A stretch of DNA of 64,000 nt from Skermanella pratensis (GCF_008843145.1 NZ_CP030265.1:1-64000); one strand, 5' to 3'; numbered from the stretch's first letter, positions 48,716-58,822 are shown. Numbers and translations: made by a program. The notes: generated from the letters alone by a model not told the origin.

Positions 48716-50131
48716 TCAATGCATCGGGGGCGCCGCGGCGGCGTCCCACGCGAGGCCGGACTCGGCGGCCTCGTCGCGCAGCGGCGCCAGCAGCATGCCC
48801 TCCACCGCCGGGATCAGGTCGGAGATCACCACGCGCTCGCCCGGCCTCAACCCTTCCGCGACCGTTATGAAACCGCCATGGGCGTCGGCGACCGTGACGC
48901 GGCGGATCTCCAGCCGGTCGTCCCGGGTGGCGACATGGACTTGGTCCCCGGGCTGCAGGGCCGCCCGGGGGATGACCGGCACCGGCGGGCCGGGGGGAGC
49001 CCTCAGTTCGACTTCGACGAACATGCCCTTGGTCAGCGGCGGCCGGATACCGGGTATGGCCCTGGCATAGGGCTGGTCCACCACGACCATCACGTCGATC
49101 GTGCGGGTCTTGGGATCGACGCCGTCGCCCATGCGGGCGAACCGGGCGGGCCATTCGGCCGACAGGGTGCCGGTGCGCAGCCGGACCACCGCCTCCAGCC
49201 CCAGCTTGTCCAGCGGCGGCAGGCCGCGGCCGGGTTCGACCGAACCGCCGCCGAGCAGCCCGGCGACGAGCGGCCGCAGCCGGTCCAGCGGCACCTGGGC
49301 CGCCACCTCGGCCAGCTCGATCCCGTCGGCGCCGGCGAGCTGGGTGCCGGGTGCCGCGTACTGCCCGCGCTCCACCGAGACCTCGTTGATCCGGCCGGTG
49401 AAGGGCATGCGGATTTCCGTCCGTTCCAGCGCCAGCCGGGCCTCGGACAGCTGCGATTCCTGGAGCGCCGCCGTGGCCCGCAGCTGGTCGCGCTGGCTGG
49501 GGATCAGGTCGAGCGAGGTCTGCTGGCCCTGGAGCCGCTGGCGCTGGGCCAGCATCGAGTTGAGCGCCTGATCGAGCGCCGACTGGCTGCCGGCGCCCGA
49601 GGCCGACAGGTTGCGCTTGCGATCCACGTCCTGGGTGGTGACGGCCAGCGCCTCGCGCTCGATCGCGACCGCCTGGCGGAGGTTGACCTCCCGGACGTCC
49701 AGCTCCCGGATCTGCGCCTCGGTGGAGCGCTGCTGCGCCTCCATGCGGGCGATCGCCAGCTCGTAGTCGGCGGGGTCGATCCGCACCAGCAGGGCGCCGG
49801 CGGGCAACAGGGCGCCGCGCTTCAGGTCGGGATGGATCTCGACGACGGTGCCGCCGACCTGGGCGATGGCGGTCCAGACCCGGTCGGGGCGCACCGGGCC
49901 GAAGCCGGTGGCGCGCGGCGCCACGGGCAGGGCCGCGACCTCGATCACCCGCGCCGGCCGCGCGGTCTCGGCCCGTTCGACCTGGACGGGCGCCGCCTTG
50001 TCGCGGGCGAAGGTGACGAGGACGAAGGCGCCGAGCAAGATGGGCGGGACGATCAGGAGGCGGCGCCACCATGACCTGCCCGTCGCCCCCGGGGCGGGGA
50101 CCCGGTTTTCTCCGGGCCGGCTGGCGGACAT
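48716..50131 (-). CDS. RND periplasmic adaptor (membrane fusion protein)
   Basis: A membrane fusion protein of 471 residues. An N-terminal membrane anchor (SWWRRLLIVPPILLGAFVLV, about 23-42) is followed by barrel-sandwich, alpha-hairpin (repeats such as EALAVTTQDVDRKRNLSASG) and beta-barrel segments. I chose ATG 50131 because GAGGGA lies 8 bp upstream; the frame is open to 50317. It precedes the RND pump gene by 13 bp and is surely in the same operon. Confidence 0.93.
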   Translation of the reverse strand: MSASRPGENRVPAPGATGRSWWRRLLIVPPILLGAFVLVTFARDKAAPVQVERAETARPARVIEVAALPVAPRATGFGPVRPDRVWTAIAQVGGTVVEIHPDLKRGALLPAGALLVRIDPADYELAIARMEAQQRSTEAQIRELDVREVNLRQAVAIEREALAVTTQDVDRKRNLSASGAGSQSALDQALNSMLAQRQRLQGQQTSLDLIPSQRDQLRATAALQESQLSEARLALERTEIRMPFTGRINEVSVERGQYAAPGTQLAGADGIELAEVAAQVPLDRLRPLVAGLLGGGSVEPGRGLPPLDKLGLEAVVRLRTGTLSAEWPARFARMGDGVDPKTRTIDVMVVVDQPYARAIPGIRPPLTKGMFVEVELRAPPGPPVPVIPRAALQPGDQVHVATRDDRLEIRRVTVADAHGGFITVAEGLRPGERVVISDLIPAVEGMLLAPLRDEAAESGLAWDAAAAPPMH

Positions 50132-50261
50132 GGCGGAATCCCTCGGATCAATTGTTTCAGGCTGCGCTAATATATCCGGAAGGGACGATCGGCGCTCACC
50201 TGAAAATGTCGCAGGGCCGCCCCTTTTCCAAGGGCGGCCCCGGACATGCGTCACATGGATG

Positions 50262-51284
50262 TCAGCGGGCGGTGGCGGATGCCTCCTCCGCCTTGGGGCC
50301 GCCACCGCCGCCGCCACCCCGGGTCATGACAAGGGACACGATGACGCCGGCGGCCAGCAGGCCGAAGGTGACGGACAGCGAGATGACCGGGTCCAGCTTG
50401 CCGTAGAACTGGTTGTAGAAGATCTTGCCGCCGATGAAGATCAGCACCAGCGACAGCGCGTATTTCAGGTAATGGAACCGGTGGACCATCGCCGCCAGCG
50501 CGAAGTAGAGCACCCGCAGGCCCAGGATCGCGAAGATGTTGCTGGTGTAGACGATGAACGGGTCGGTCGTGATCGCGAAGATCGCGGGCACGCTGTCCAC
50601 CGCGAAAACCAGGTCTGCGAACTCGATCAGCACCAGCGCCAGGAACAGCGGGGTCACGAACCGCACCATCCTGCCCGATCCGCTCGGGTCCGGAAGCTTC
50701 ACGAAGAACTTCTCGCCGTGGAGCCGGTCGGTGACGTTGAGCCGCCTGCGCAGGAACTTCAGGATCGGGTTCTTCTCGATGTCCGGCATGTTGTCGGACA
50801 CCAGCAGCATCTTGACGCCGGTGATCAGCAGGAAGGCGCCGAAGATGAAGAGGATCCAGTCGAACTCGGTGACCAGCGCGGCGCCCAGGCCGATCATGAT
50901 GCCGCGGAGCACGATGACGCCCAGGATGCCCCAGACCAGCACCCGGTGCTGGTAGAGCCGGGGAATGGCGAAGTAGCTGAAGATCAGCGATATGACGAAC
51001 ACGTTGTCCATCGCCAGGCTCTTCTCGACGAAGAAGCCGGTGAAGTACTGCATGCCCGGCTCGGGGCCGAAATACCACCAGACCCAGGTGCCGAACAGGC
51101 AGCCCATGGCGATGTAGCCGGCGCTGAGCCAGAGGCTTTCGCCGATGCCGATCTCGTGGGTCTTGCGGTGCAGCACGCCGAGGTCGAAGGCCAGGAGGGC
51201 GATGACGATGGCGATGAAGGTGAACCAGATCCAGGCGGGCTTGCCTAGGAAATCCGCCGATAAGACGGCGAGAAGGGCGTCCAT
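50262..51284 (-). CDS. TerC/Alx-family membrane protein
   Basis: A polytopic membrane protein of 340 residues with about nine hydrophobic segments. Family motifs are SLAMDNVFVI (acidic residue in helix) and FADLVFAVDSVPAIFAIT. TerC/Alx proteins are linked to manganese export and tellurite resistance. The C-terminus is a Gly-rich tail. It is a single gene. The 190-bp upstream region has GC-rich stems, but I did not find the conserved core of the manganese riboswitch. Confidence 0.9.
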   Translation of the reverse strand: MDALLAVLSADFLGKPAWIWFTFIAIVIALLAFDLGVLHRKTHEIGIGESLWLSAGYIAMGCLFGTWVWWYFGPEPGMQYFTGFFVEKSLAMDNVFVISLIFSYFAIPRLYQHRVLVWGILGVIVLRGIMIGLGAALVTEFDWILFIFGAFLLITGVKMLLVSDNMPDIEKNPILKFLRRRLNVTDRLHGEKFFVKLPDPSGSGRMVRFVTPLFLALVLIEFADLVFAVDSVPAIFAITTDPFIVYTSNIFAILGLRVLYFALAAMVHRFHYLKYALSLVLIFIGGKIFYNQFYGKLDPVISLSVTFGLLAAGVIVSLVMTRGGGGGGGPKAEEASATAR

Positions 51285-51473
51285 GTGCCGAGTGACCCGT
51301 TACGCTGCTGCGTCGGCTGTTGCTGACGAAGGTCCGACATCACGGCCGACGCCTCGGCCGCCAGCGGGGCCCGGACCCTTATGCTTTGGCCATGCCGAGA
51401 TGGTTCCGGGCGCCCGCCGGCACAAGTCCCCGTGAATCGAAATACGATCAATTGAAAAACAATAGCGGCAAAA

Positions 51474-53345
51474 TCAGGCGCCGGGAGCGGCCGGGTCGGA
51501 CGGTGGCGCCGGGCGCAATGCGACGGTGAAGACAGCTCCCCCCTGCTCATGGTTGGCGGCGGTGATCCGGCCGCCGAAGTCCTGGACGATGCCGTAGCTG
51601 ATCGACAGGCCGAGCCCCAGCCCCACCCCGACCTCCTTGGTGGTGAAGAACGGGTCGAACAGCCGGGGCAGGTCCTCCTCCGGGATGCCGGGACCCGTAT
51701 CGCGCACCTTCAGCAGGACATGCCCGTCGGCCCGGTCCAGGCTGACGGTGACGCGCCGGCGGTTGCGGGCGGAAACCGCGTCCAGCGCGTTGCGCAGCAG
51801 GTTGACGACCACCTGTTCCAGCCGCGCCTCGTCGGCCAGGACCATCGGAACCCGTTCCGGCCCCGTTTCATCCGGCAGCTCGAGCACCATTTCGGCGCCC
51901 AGGGCATTGGCCTGGGCGCCCAGCAGCGCCATGGACCGTTCGACCGCGACGCGGGGGGAGACGGGCCCCAGCATCCCCGACGACTTGCGGGCGAAGGTCT
52001 TGAGCTGCCGGGTAATCGTCGCGACCCGCTCGGTCAGCCCCGTGATCTCCAGCAGGTTGGCGCGCACCAGGTCGAGGCGCCCGCGGTCCAGCAGCAGCCC
52101 GGCATTCTCGGCATAGGACCGGATCGCGGAGATCGGCTGGTTGACCTCGTGCACGATCCCCGCGGCCATCTGGCCGAGCGCCGCCAGCTTCGCCGCCTGG
52201 ATCAGGTCCTCCTGGGCGCGCCGGGCCGCCTGTTCCGCCCGCTCGCGCTCGGCGATCTCTCCGGTCAGGCGCGCGTTGGCGGAACTCAGCTCGGCGGTCC
52301 GCTCGGTGACCCGGTGCTCCAGCATCAGGTGTGCGCGCCGCTGGTATTCCAGCCGTTCCACCATCGCCAGCCGGCGCTGAAGCACCACCAGCCCCGCCGC
52401 CAGCAGCAGGAGCGTCGCGATGCCGGCGCTGAGGCCGGCCGACCAGGCGCGGGCGTCGGCCGGCCTGCTGTCGAGCGCCACATGGACCTTCCAGTCCGTG
52501 TCGGGGACCGGCGCATGGTGGACCAGGGCGCTGTCCAGCCGGGGCAGGGGCTCCAGGCCGGTGCCCTCGTATTGCTGGCTGGCCTCGAACTCGCGCCGCG
52601 CCGCCGGCGTCAGCGGCGCCAGGGTGCGGAAGCGCCAATCCGGGACATTGGTGATGAAGACGACGCCGTGCCGGTCGGTGACGAACACCCGTTCGCCGGC
52701 CATGTCGTGCCAGGTCGCCTCCAGCGGCTCCATGGCGACCTTGGCGACCACCACGCCGACCGTGTGGTGCTCCGCCCAGACGGGAGCCCAGACCGGGTAC
52801 GCAATATAATAGCCGGGCTTCTGCGAAGTCGTTCCCATCGCGAAATAACGCCCGACGCGCCCCGCCACCGCCTCCCGGAAATAGGGGCGGAAGGCGAAGT
52901 TGCGGCCGATGAAGCTGGACTCCTCGGTCCAGTTGCTCGACGCCAGGGTGGTGCCGTCGCGCGCCATGACGTAGAGCGCCGACAGCGAGGCCCCGGCGTT
53001 CAGCGTCGCCAGCTTGCGGTCGACCCGGTCGACCAGCGCGATGTCGCGCGGCGAGGCGAGCAGGGCCGCCACGTCGGGGTCCCAGGCCAGGGTCAGCGGC
53101 AGGACGCGGTACTTCTCGATCTCGGCGGTCAGGGTGGCGGTATAGAGCGTCAGCCGCGCCTGCGCCGTCTCGGCCAGTTCGTCCAGGGCCTGCCCGCGCG
53201 CCCACTCCGCCGCGCCCCAGGAGGCGGGCGGCACCAGGATGCAGGCCGCCAGGGCCAGGGCTGCCGCCAGCCCGCGGAAACCGCGCGGGTAGGTCCCCGG
53301 CCATGCCGGGCGCCACCTTCCCCATCCCCAGGTCGATCCGGTCAC
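51474..53345 (-). CDS. DctB-like sensor histidine kinase
   Basis: A membrane histidine kinase of 623 residues. TM1 (about 24-45) and TM2 (about 300-322) flank a DctB-type double-PAS periplasmic sensor (RNFAFRPYFREAVAGRVGRYFAMG, split here as the family block near 150-175). The dimerisation domain has AAGIVHEVNQPISAIRSYA with the His in the H-E-x-N-Q-P form of DctB-like kinases. ATPase motifs are NLLRNALDAV and DTGPGIPEE. Family members sense C4-dicarboxylates; the ligand here is unproven. No DctD-type regulator or dct transporter adjoins it. Confidence 0.88.
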   Translation of the reverse strand: MTGSTWGWGRWRPAWPGTYPRGFRGLAAALALAACILVPPASWGAAEWARGQALDELAETAQARLTLYTATLTAEIEKYRVLPLTLAWDPDVAALLASPRDIALVDRVDRKLATLNAGASLSALYVMARDGTTLASSNWTEESSFIGRNFAFRPYFREAVAGRVGRYFAMGTTSQKPGYYIAYPVWAPVWAEHHTVGVVVAKVAMEPLEATWHDMAGERVFVTDRHGVVFITNVPDWRFRTLAPLTPAARREFEASQQYEGTGLEPLPRLDSALVHHAPVPDTDWKVHVALDSRPADARAWSAGLSAGIATLLLLAAGLVVLQRRLAMVERLEYQRRAHLMLEHRVTERTAELSSANARLTGEIAERERAEQAARRAQEDLIQAAKLAALGQMAAGIVHEVNQPISAIRSYAENAGLLLDRGRLDLVRANLLEITGLTERVATITRQLKTFARKSSGMLGPVSPRVAVERSMALLGAQANALGAEMVLELPDETGPERVPMVLADEARLEQVVVNLLRNALDAVSARNRRRVTVSLDRADGHVLLKVRDTGPGIPEEDLPRLFDPFFTTKEVGVGLGLGLSISYGIVQDFGGRITAANHEQGGAVFTVALRPAPPSDPAAPGA

Positions 53346-53391
53346 GGCGCCCTGCCTTTCCTGCGTTCCGTCTGCGAAACGACTGTCGGCA

Positions 53392-54588
53392 TCAGTCCAG
53401 TTGCAGCACCTGCGCCTTCAGGTACGCGGTCTCCGGCAGATACGGGTGGACCGGATGGTCCGGCGCCGCACCGCCGGTCCGCAGGATCCGTCCCGAGCGG
53501 CGGGCGTCGCCCAGGCCCCGGGAGACCTGCTCGGCGAACAGCGGCACGTCCACATTGTGGCTGCACGACGCGACCAGCAGGAAGCCGCCCGGCGCCGTGA
53601 TCGAGGCGGCCAGCCGCGTCATCTTGCGATAGGCCCGGGTCCCGGCCTGCAGGTCCTTCTTCGATTTCACGAAGGCCGGCGGGTCGGCGATCACCACGCC
53701 GAACCGCTCGCCGGCCGCCGCCAGCCGTTCCAGCTCCTCGAAAGCGTCGGCCCGGCGGAACTCGCACAGGCCGGCGACTCCGTTGGCCTCCGCCGCGCGG
53801 ACGCCGTTGGCGAGAGCCGATTCCGACCGGTCCACCGCGACGACCGACTCGGCCCCGGCCTTGGCGCACTGGACCGCGAAGCCGCCGTTGTAGCTGTAGA
53901 AGTCGATCACCCGCGCGCCGCGCGCCAGCGCCGCGATCGCCGCCCGGTTGTCGCGCTGGTCGTAGAACCAGCCGGTCTTCTGTCCGGCGCCCGGATCGGC
54001 GAAGAAGGTGCAGCCGTTCTCCTCCAGCCGGATCGCGCCGTCCAGTTCCCCCTTGGCGACCCTGACCTCGCCGCCCAGGCCTTCGAGCCCGCGCGCCGGG
54101 CTGTCGTTGCGCAGGACCACCGCGGCGGGCGACAGCACCTCGTCCAGCGCCTCCAGCAGGGAAGGCGTCAACCGGTCCATCCCGGCGGAGTTGGCCTGGA
54201 CGACCACCGCGTCGCCGAACCGGTCGACGACCAGGGCCGGCAGCCCGTCGGCTTCGGCGTGGACCAGCCGGTAGAACGGCCGGTCGTAGAGCCGCTCGCG
54301 CAAGCTCAGCGCCCGGTGCAGCCGTTCCGCCAGGAAGCCGCGGTCGATCGCCGCGTCCGGGTCGCGCGACAGCATCCGCGTGCAGATCAGCGTATGGGGG
54401 TTGAAGGTGGCGGCGCCCAGCGGTGCGCCATCGTGGGTCACCACCCGGACGACGCTGCCCGGCGGGATCGCCTTGGCCGTGTTGTCCATGTGGATCTCGT
54501 TGGAATAGACCCAGGGATGGCCGTGCTGGACCCGCTTGTGCCGGCTCGGCTGCAGGCGGATGGTGGGTCGGGGGGCAATGTCGCTCAT
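53392..54588 (-). CDS. rlmI: 23S rRNA (cytosine-C5) methyltransferase RlmI
   Basis: A SAM-dependent methyltransferase of 398 residues, with an N-terminal PUA domain (HPWVYSNEIHMDN) and a Rossmann domain (DFYSYNGGFAVQCAKAGA). The catalytic region IADPPAFVKSKKDL and the cysteine SCSHNVD match the RlmI family, which makes m5C in 23S rRNA. It is upstream of the DctB-like kinase gene (46 bp) on the same strand; the functional relation is unclear. Confidence 0.93.
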   Translation of the reverse strand: MSDIAPRPTIRLQPSRHKRVQHGHPWVYSNEIHMDNTAKAIPPGSVVRVVTHDGAPLGAATFNPHTLICTRMLSRDPDAAIDRGFLAERLHRALSLRERLYDRPFYRLVHAEADGLPALVVDRFGDAVVVQANSAGMDRLTPSLLEALDEVLSPAAVVLRNDSPARGLEGLGGEVRVAKGELDGAIRLEENGCTFFADPGAGQKTGWFYDQRDNRAAIAALARGARVIDFYSYNGGFAVQCAKAGAESVVAVDRSESALANGVRAAEANGVAGLCEFRRADAFEELERLAAAGERFGVVIADPPAFVKSKKDLQAGTRAYRKMTRLAASITAPGGFLLVASCSHNVDVPLFAEQVSRGLGDARRSGRILRTGGAAPDHPVHPYLPETAYLKAQVLQLD

Positions 54589-54657
54589 GGCCCGCAGTCT
54601 AGCGGTTGCCGGCGCCCTGGCAACAGCAAGAGGGTCCCCGGCCTTCCCGTGCCCGTC

Positions 54658-55203
54658 CTACTGGTCGTTCGCGATATCCAGCGTGACGGGCGCCATCTCG
54701 ATCATCAGCTTGCACAGCCTCAGGGTCTCCACGGCATGGCCCGCCTCCCGGAAGCTGTTCAGCAGCCAGTTGCAGTATTCCGGCAGGCTCGAATAGTCGT
54801 CCGGCAGGTTGGTGTGGATCGCGGTGCAGCCGAGGTCGCCGGCGACCCTGTCCATCGCGCCGAGCAGCGCGTCGGCGGCGCCTGCCAGGTCGAACAGGTC
54901 GAGCACGATGAAGTTCTCGACCGCCAGCACCCGGCCGTGGCGCAGGTGGTTTTCTACCGCATAGCTGAACAGGCCGTGGATGTAGCCGCGGGCGTTCTGC
55001 ACGGTCATGATTCCCCGGGGCCGGGTCCGGCTTTTCCCCGAGGGGGATTGGCCGCCGGTTTCAAGCTCCGGAACCGCCAGGACGGCTGCGGCAAAATCGC
55101 GCCATCGCTCCACGTCGAGATCGGGTGCGATCGTCTGCACCACCGGGAAAGCCTGGTCGATCTGACGGCGGGCTAAGGGTTTTGCAACATAATTGTCGTG
55201 CAT
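54658..55203 (-). CDS. Unrecognised 181-residue protein beside cbb3 oxidase genes
   Basis: No family recognised with confidence. It has a mixed alpha/beta pattern (GYIHGLFSYAVENHLRHGRVLAVENFIVLDLFDLAG) that recalls a GNAT acyltransferase fold (strand-helix with an acetyl-CoA loop), but no clear loop is seen. I chose ATG 55203; the frame starts at GTG 55218. It is divergent from ccoN, and the FNR/FixK-type box at 55261 lies between them, so it may share oxygen control. Confidence 0.65.
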   Translation of the reverse strand: MHDNYVAKPLARRQIDQAFPVVQTIAPDLDVERWRDFAAAVLAVPELETGGQSPSGKSRTRPRGIMTVQNARGYIHGLFSYAVENHLRHGRVLAVENFIVLDLFDLAGAADALLGAMDRVAGDLGCTAIHTNLPDDYSSLPEYCNWLLNSFREAGHAVETLRLCKLMIEMAPVTLDIANDQ

Positions 55204-55260
55204 GGGCGTCTCGACCACGGGTCAGGACGTGACGATGGCAGCCCCCGAGCCCATGGGTCC

Positions 55261-55302
55261 TTGACGTAGATCAATGTTGCCGGCCAGCGGCATCCCCATA
55301 GT
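55261..55302 (+). promoter_or_regulatory. FNR/FixK-type box and -10 before ccoN
   Basis: TTGACGTAGATCAA (55261-55274) matches TTGAT-N4-ATCAA with one mismatch. CATAGT (55297-55302) is centred 32 bp downstream, giving a class II FNR layout with the box at about -41.5 and a start near 55309. This is the same spacing as the copper-cluster promoter at 6678-6719. Low-oxygen induction of ccoNOQP by FixK, FNR or Anr is well known. Confidence 0.75.
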
Positions 55303-55445
55303 CCCCACCCGTCAAAGGGATTTGCGTACGTGCCGCGTGCCGTCGCGGTGGTGCGGACCCGGCACGATGGAATAAGAGCAACCTTACGGTGGCGAGGAAC
55401 GACCGGCCCGTCCGGCCCGTCCCCGCCAGACGGGAGATATAGGTA

Positions 55446-56948
55446 ATGACAGCAGCGACCCTGTCCCACGGTTCGTCCGTGGGAGGCGAGCGGGCAGGTG
55501 AGGAGGCCGTCTCGTACAACGAGGCTGTCATCCGCCTGTTCGTCATCGCCACCGTTTTCTGGGGCGTGATCGGCTTTACCGCCGGCATCTTCATCGCCCT
55601 GCAACTGGCGTTCCCGGTGCTGAACCTGGGCCTGGAATGGACCAGCTTCGGCCGCCTGCGGCCACTGCACACCTCGGCGGTGATCTTCGCCTTCGGCGGC
55701 AACGCCCTGTTCGCCACTTCGCTGTACGTCGTCCAGCGCACCTGCCGGGCTCCGCTCTGGGGCGGGCCGGCGATCGCCAACTTCCTGTTCGTGGGCTACC
55801 AGCTCTTCATCGTGCTGGCGGCGTCGGGCTACGTCCTGGGCATCACCCAGGGCAAGGAATACGCCGAGCCGGAATGGTACGTCGACCTGTGGCTGACGGT
55901 CGTCTGGGTGGTCTACCTGCTGACCTTCGTCGGCACGATCATGCAGCGCCGCGAACCCCACATCTACGTGGCCAACTGGTTCTACCTGGCGTTCATCGTG
56001 ACCATCGCGATGCTTCACCTGGTCAACAACCTGAACGTCCCGGTCTCGTTCTTCGGCACCGCCAGCTATCCGCTTTTCGCGGGCGTGCAGGGCGCGCTGA
56101 TCCAGTGGTGGTACGGCCACAACGCGGTGGGCTTCTTCCTGACCGCCGGCTTCCTGGGCATGATGTACTACTTCATCCCCAAGCAGGCGGGCCGCCCGGT
56201 CTATTCCTACCGGCTGTCGATCATCCACTTCTGGTCGCTGATCTTCCTCTACATCTGGGCCGGCCCGCACCACCTGCACTACACGGCCCTGCCGGAATGG
56301 GCGCAGACGCTGGGCATGACCTTCTCCGTCATGCTGTGGATGCCGTCCTGGGGCGGCATGATCAACGGCATCATGACCCTGTCCGGCGCCTGGGACAAGC
56401 TGCGCACCGACCCGGTCCTGCGCTTCCTGGTCACCTCGGTCGCGTTCTACGGCATGAGCACCTTCGAAGGCCCGGTGATGTCGATCAAGGCGGTCAACGC
56501 CCTGTCGCACTACACCGACTGGACCGTCGGCCACGTCCACTCCGGCGCGCTCGGCTGGGTCGCCTTCGTCAGCTTCGGCGCGGTATACTACCTGGTTCCC
56601 CAGCTCTGGAAGGCCCAGCGGCTCTACTCGCTGCGGCTGGTCAGCTATCACTTCTGGACCGCCACCATCGGCATCGTCCTCTACATCACCGCGATGTGGA
56701 TCTCGGGCATCATGCAGGGCCTGATGTGGCGCGCCTACGACAACCTCGGCTTCCTGCAGTACTCGTTCGTCGAGACCGTGGCGGCCATGCATCCCTTCTA
56801 CGTGATCCGCGCCATGGGCGGCGTGCTGTTCCTGATCGGCGCCCTGATCATGGTCTACAACCTGTGGCGGACGACCAAGGGCGACATCCGGGTCGAGAAG
56901 GCCTACGTCACCGCCCCGACGCGCAAGTTCGCGCCGGCCGCCGAGTAA
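55446..56948 (+). CDS. ccoN: cbb3-type cytochrome oxidase subunit I
   Basis: The catalytic haem-copper subunit of the high-affinity cbb3 terminal oxidase, inner membrane. The 500 residues carry about 12 TM helices. Haem and Cu_B histidines lie in [33 protein letters not shown] and [10 protein letters not shown], all present. It is the first gene of ccoNOQP. The 37 residues before the first helix (start [13 protein letters not shown]) are typical of the family in alphaproteobacteria. Confidence 0.96.
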   Translation: MTAATLSHGSSVGGERAGEEAVSYNEAVIRLFVIATVFWGVIGFTAGIFIALQLAFPVLNLGLEWTSFGRLRPLHTSAVIFAFGGNALFATSLYVVQRTCRAPLWGGPAIANFLFVGYQLFIVLAASGYVLGITQGKEYAEPEWYVDLWLTVVWVVYLLTFVGTIMQRREPHIYVANWFYLAFIVTIAMLHLVNNLNVPVSFFGTASYPLFAGVQGALIQWWYGHNAVGFFLTAGFLGMMYYFIPKQAGRPVYSYRLSIIHFWSLIFLYIWAGPHHLHYTALPEWAQTLGMTFSVMLWMPSWGGMINGIMTLSGAWDKLRTDPVLRFLVTSVAFYGMSTFEGPVMSIKAVNALSHYTDWTVGHVHSGALGWVAFVSFGAVYYLVPQLWKAQRLYSLRLVSYHFWTATIGIVLYITAMWISGIMQGLMWRAYDNLGFLQYSFVETVAAMHPFYVIRAMGGVLFLIGALIMVYNLWRTTKGDIRVEKAYVTAPTRKFAPAAE

Positions 56949-56960
56949 GGACCCAGCACG

Positions 56961-57710
56961 ATGGCTAGCACCGACAAGAAGCCCGGCCTTTTCAATCACG
57001 GGCTGATTGAAAAGAACGTTACCCTGATGATGGTCCTGATCCTGCTCACCGTCTCGATCGGCGGCCTGGTCGAGATCGTCCCCCTGTTCACCATCGAGAC
57101 CACCATCGAGAAGGTGGAGGGGGTCCGCCCCTACACCCCGCTCGAGCAGATGGGCCGCAACATCTACGTCCGCGAAGGCTGCTACAACTGCCACAGCCAG
57201 CAGGTCCGTCCGTTCCGCGACGAGGCCGAGCGCTATGGCCACTACAGCCTGGCGGCGGAGAGCATGTACGACCATCCCTTCCAGTGGAGTTCGAAACGCA
57301 CGGGCCCGGACCTAGCCCGGGTCGGCGGCAAGTACTCCAACCAGTGGCAGGTCGCCCATCTGGTCGATCCGCGCGCCCTGGTGCCGGAATCGATCATGCC
57401 GGGCTACGCCTTCCTCCTGGACCGCCCGCTGAAGTACGGCGACGTCAAGGAGCATCTGAAGACCCTGAGCATCGTCGGGGTCCCCTACACCGCCGAGCAG
57501 ATCGACGTCGCCGCCAAGGACCTCGAGGTCCAGCAGCGGCCGGACGGCGAGACCGACGGTCTCCTGGCCCGCTATCCCAAGGCCGTCGTCGCCGATTTCG
57601 ACGGCAACCCGAAGGTCGTGACCGAGATGGATGCGCTGGTCGCTTACCTGCAGATGCTCGGTACCCTGGTCGACTTCACGAAGTATCAGCCGGCCGATTT
57701 CAAGCAGTAG
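56961..57710 (+). CDS. ccoO: cbb3-type oxidase subunit II (monohaem cytochrome c)
   Basis: The membrane-anchored cytochrome c subunit of 249 residues. One N-terminal TM helix (about 22-42, [21 protein letters not shown]) is followed by the haem-binding C-Y-N-C-H (Cys74, Cys77, His78). The Met ligand is expected in the PESIMPGY region. It starts 12 bp after ccoN, in the same operon. Confidence 0.96.
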   Translation: MASTDKKPGLFNHGLIEKNVTLMMVLILLTVSIGGLVEIVPLFTIETTIEKVEGVRPYTPLEQMGRNIYVREGCYNCHSQQVRPFRDEAERYGHYSLAAESMYDHPFQWSSKRTGPDLARVGGKYSNQWQVAHLVDPRALVPESIMPGYAFLLDRPLKYGDVKEHLKTLSIVGVPYTAEQIDVAAKDLEVQQRPDGETDGLLARYPKAVVADFDGNPKVVTEMDALVAYLQMLGTLVDFTKYQPADFKQ

Positions 57711-57722
57711 TTGGTGGAACCA

Positions 57723-57884
57723 GTGGATCTGAACGCAATCGCGTCGTTTTTGCGCTCCTTCTGGACGGTTTGGTTGATGCTGCTGTTCGTCGGCGTCCTG
57801 TTCTGGGCCTTGCGGCCCAAGAACAAGGCGAAGTTCGACGAAGCCAGCCGCATCCCGTTCAAGGATGAAGGCCAGGAGAAATAG
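57723..57884 (+). CDS. ccoQ: cbb3-type oxidase small subunit CcoQ
   Basis: A single-span subunit of 53 residues (one helix, FWTVWLMLLFVGVLFWALRP), between ccoO and ccoP. It stabilises the complex. I chose GTG 57723 (product VDLNAIASF) with GGTGGA 4 bp before; an in-frame GTG at 57714 would give 56 residues. It is below the usual gene-calling length and easily missed. It ends 3 bp before ccoP. Confidence 0.85.
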   Translation: MDLNAIASFLRSFWTVWLMLLFVGVLFWALRPKNKAKFDEASRIPFKDEGQEK

Positions 57885-57887
57885 GTC

Positions 57888-58763
57888 ATGCCGACCAAGG
57901 TTGAAAAGGACTCCCTGTCGGGGGTCGATACCACCGGCCACGAGTGGGACGGTATCCAGGAACTGAACAACCCGCTGCCGAAGTGGTGGCTCTACGTCTT
58001 CTACGTCTGCGTCGCCTTCTCGGTGGTGTACTGGATCCTGTACCCGGCGATCCCGCTGGGCACGACCTACACCACCGGTATCCTGGGCTACAGCCAGCGC
58101 GAGACGGTCGTCGCCGACCTGGCGAAGGCCCGCGAAGCCCAGGGCGCCTTCCGCACGAAGATCGAGCAGTCCTCGTTCGATCAGATCCTGGCCGACCAGG
58201 ACCTGCTGGCCTTCGCCACGGCCGGCGGCCGCACGGCGTTCGCCGACAACTGCGCGGCCTGCCACGCGGCCGGCGGCGCCGGTGCCAAGGGCTACCCGAC
58301 GCTGGCCGACGACGATTGGCTGTGGGGCGGCAAGGCGGATGACATCCATACCACGCTGCTGCACGGCATCCGCTCGACCAACGACGAGGACACCCGCATC
58401 TCGGAGATGCCGAAGTTCGGAGTCGACCAGCTGCTGACCCGTCCGCAGATCGACGACACGGCCGAGTATGTCCTGTCGCTGACCGGCCGGGAGACGGACA
58501 AGGCCGCCGCCGGCCGCGGCGCCGCGGTGTACGCGGAGAACTGCGCGTCGTGCCACGGCGAGCAGGGCGAGGGGATGCGGGAAGTCGGGGCTCCCCGGCT
58601 GAACGACAACATCTGGCTCTATGGCGGCGACAAGAAGACCGTCGTCGAGACGATCACCTATGCCCGCGCCGGCGTCATGCCGGCCTGGAGCAGCCGTCTG
58701 GACCCGGTCACCATCAAGCAGCTCGCGGTCTACGTCCACAGCCTGGGCGGCGGCGAGAAGTAA
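57888..58763 (+). CDS. ccoP: cbb3-type oxidase subunit III (dihaem cytochrome c)
   Basis: The dihaem cytochrome c subunit of 291 residues. An N-terminal TM helix (about 32-52, WWLYVFYVCVAFSVVYWI) is followed by two haem sites: C-A-A-C-H (Cys122, His126) and C-A-S-C-H (Cys219, His223). Met ligands are expected in EMPKFG and VMPAWSS. It is the last gene of ccoNOQP; no ccoGHIS maturation genes follow. A strong hairpin lies after the stop. Confidence 0.96.
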   Translation: MPTKVEKDSLSGVDTTGHEWDGIQELNNPLPKWWLYVFYVCVAFSVVYWILYPAIPLGTTYTTGILGYSQRETVVADLAKAREAQGAFRTKIEQSSFDQILADQDLLAFATAGGRTAFADNCAACHAAGGAGAKGYPTLADDDWLWGGKADDIHTTLLHGIRSTNDEDTRISEMPKFGVDQLLTRPQIDDTAEYVLSLTGRETDKAAAGRGAAVYAENCASCHGEQGEGMREVGAPRLNDNIWLYGGDKKTVVETITYARAGVMPAWSSRLDPVTIKQLAVYVHSLGGGEK

Positions 58764-58796
58764 GAGGCTCCTCCCGCAAGGGTCGGCACCTGGGCA

Positions 58797-58822
58797 CGCC
58801 GGGGAAGTCCGCTTCCCCGGCG
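58797..58822 (+). terminator. Terminator hairpin after ccoP
   Basis: A perfect 11-bp stem cgccggggaag / cttccccggcg with a 4-nt loop (tccg), starting 34 bp after the ccoP stop. The T-run after it is weak, but its strength and position suit the end of the ccoNOQP transcript. Confidence 0.75.

Noticed and set aside
45643-48870. 1075-residue open frame opposite the RND transporter
   Set aside because: Antisense shadow of the RND pump; composition (His, Gln, Asp rich) typical of such artefacts.
51285-51473. Manganese riboswitch (yybP-ykoY) before the TerC gene
   Set aside because: TerC/Alx genes often have one, and stems are present, but I could not find the conserved core sequences. A covariance-model search would settle it.
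55173-57275. 700-residue minus-strand frame over ccoN
   Set aside because: Antisense shadow of ccoN and ccoO; the real genes have haem and copper ligands.
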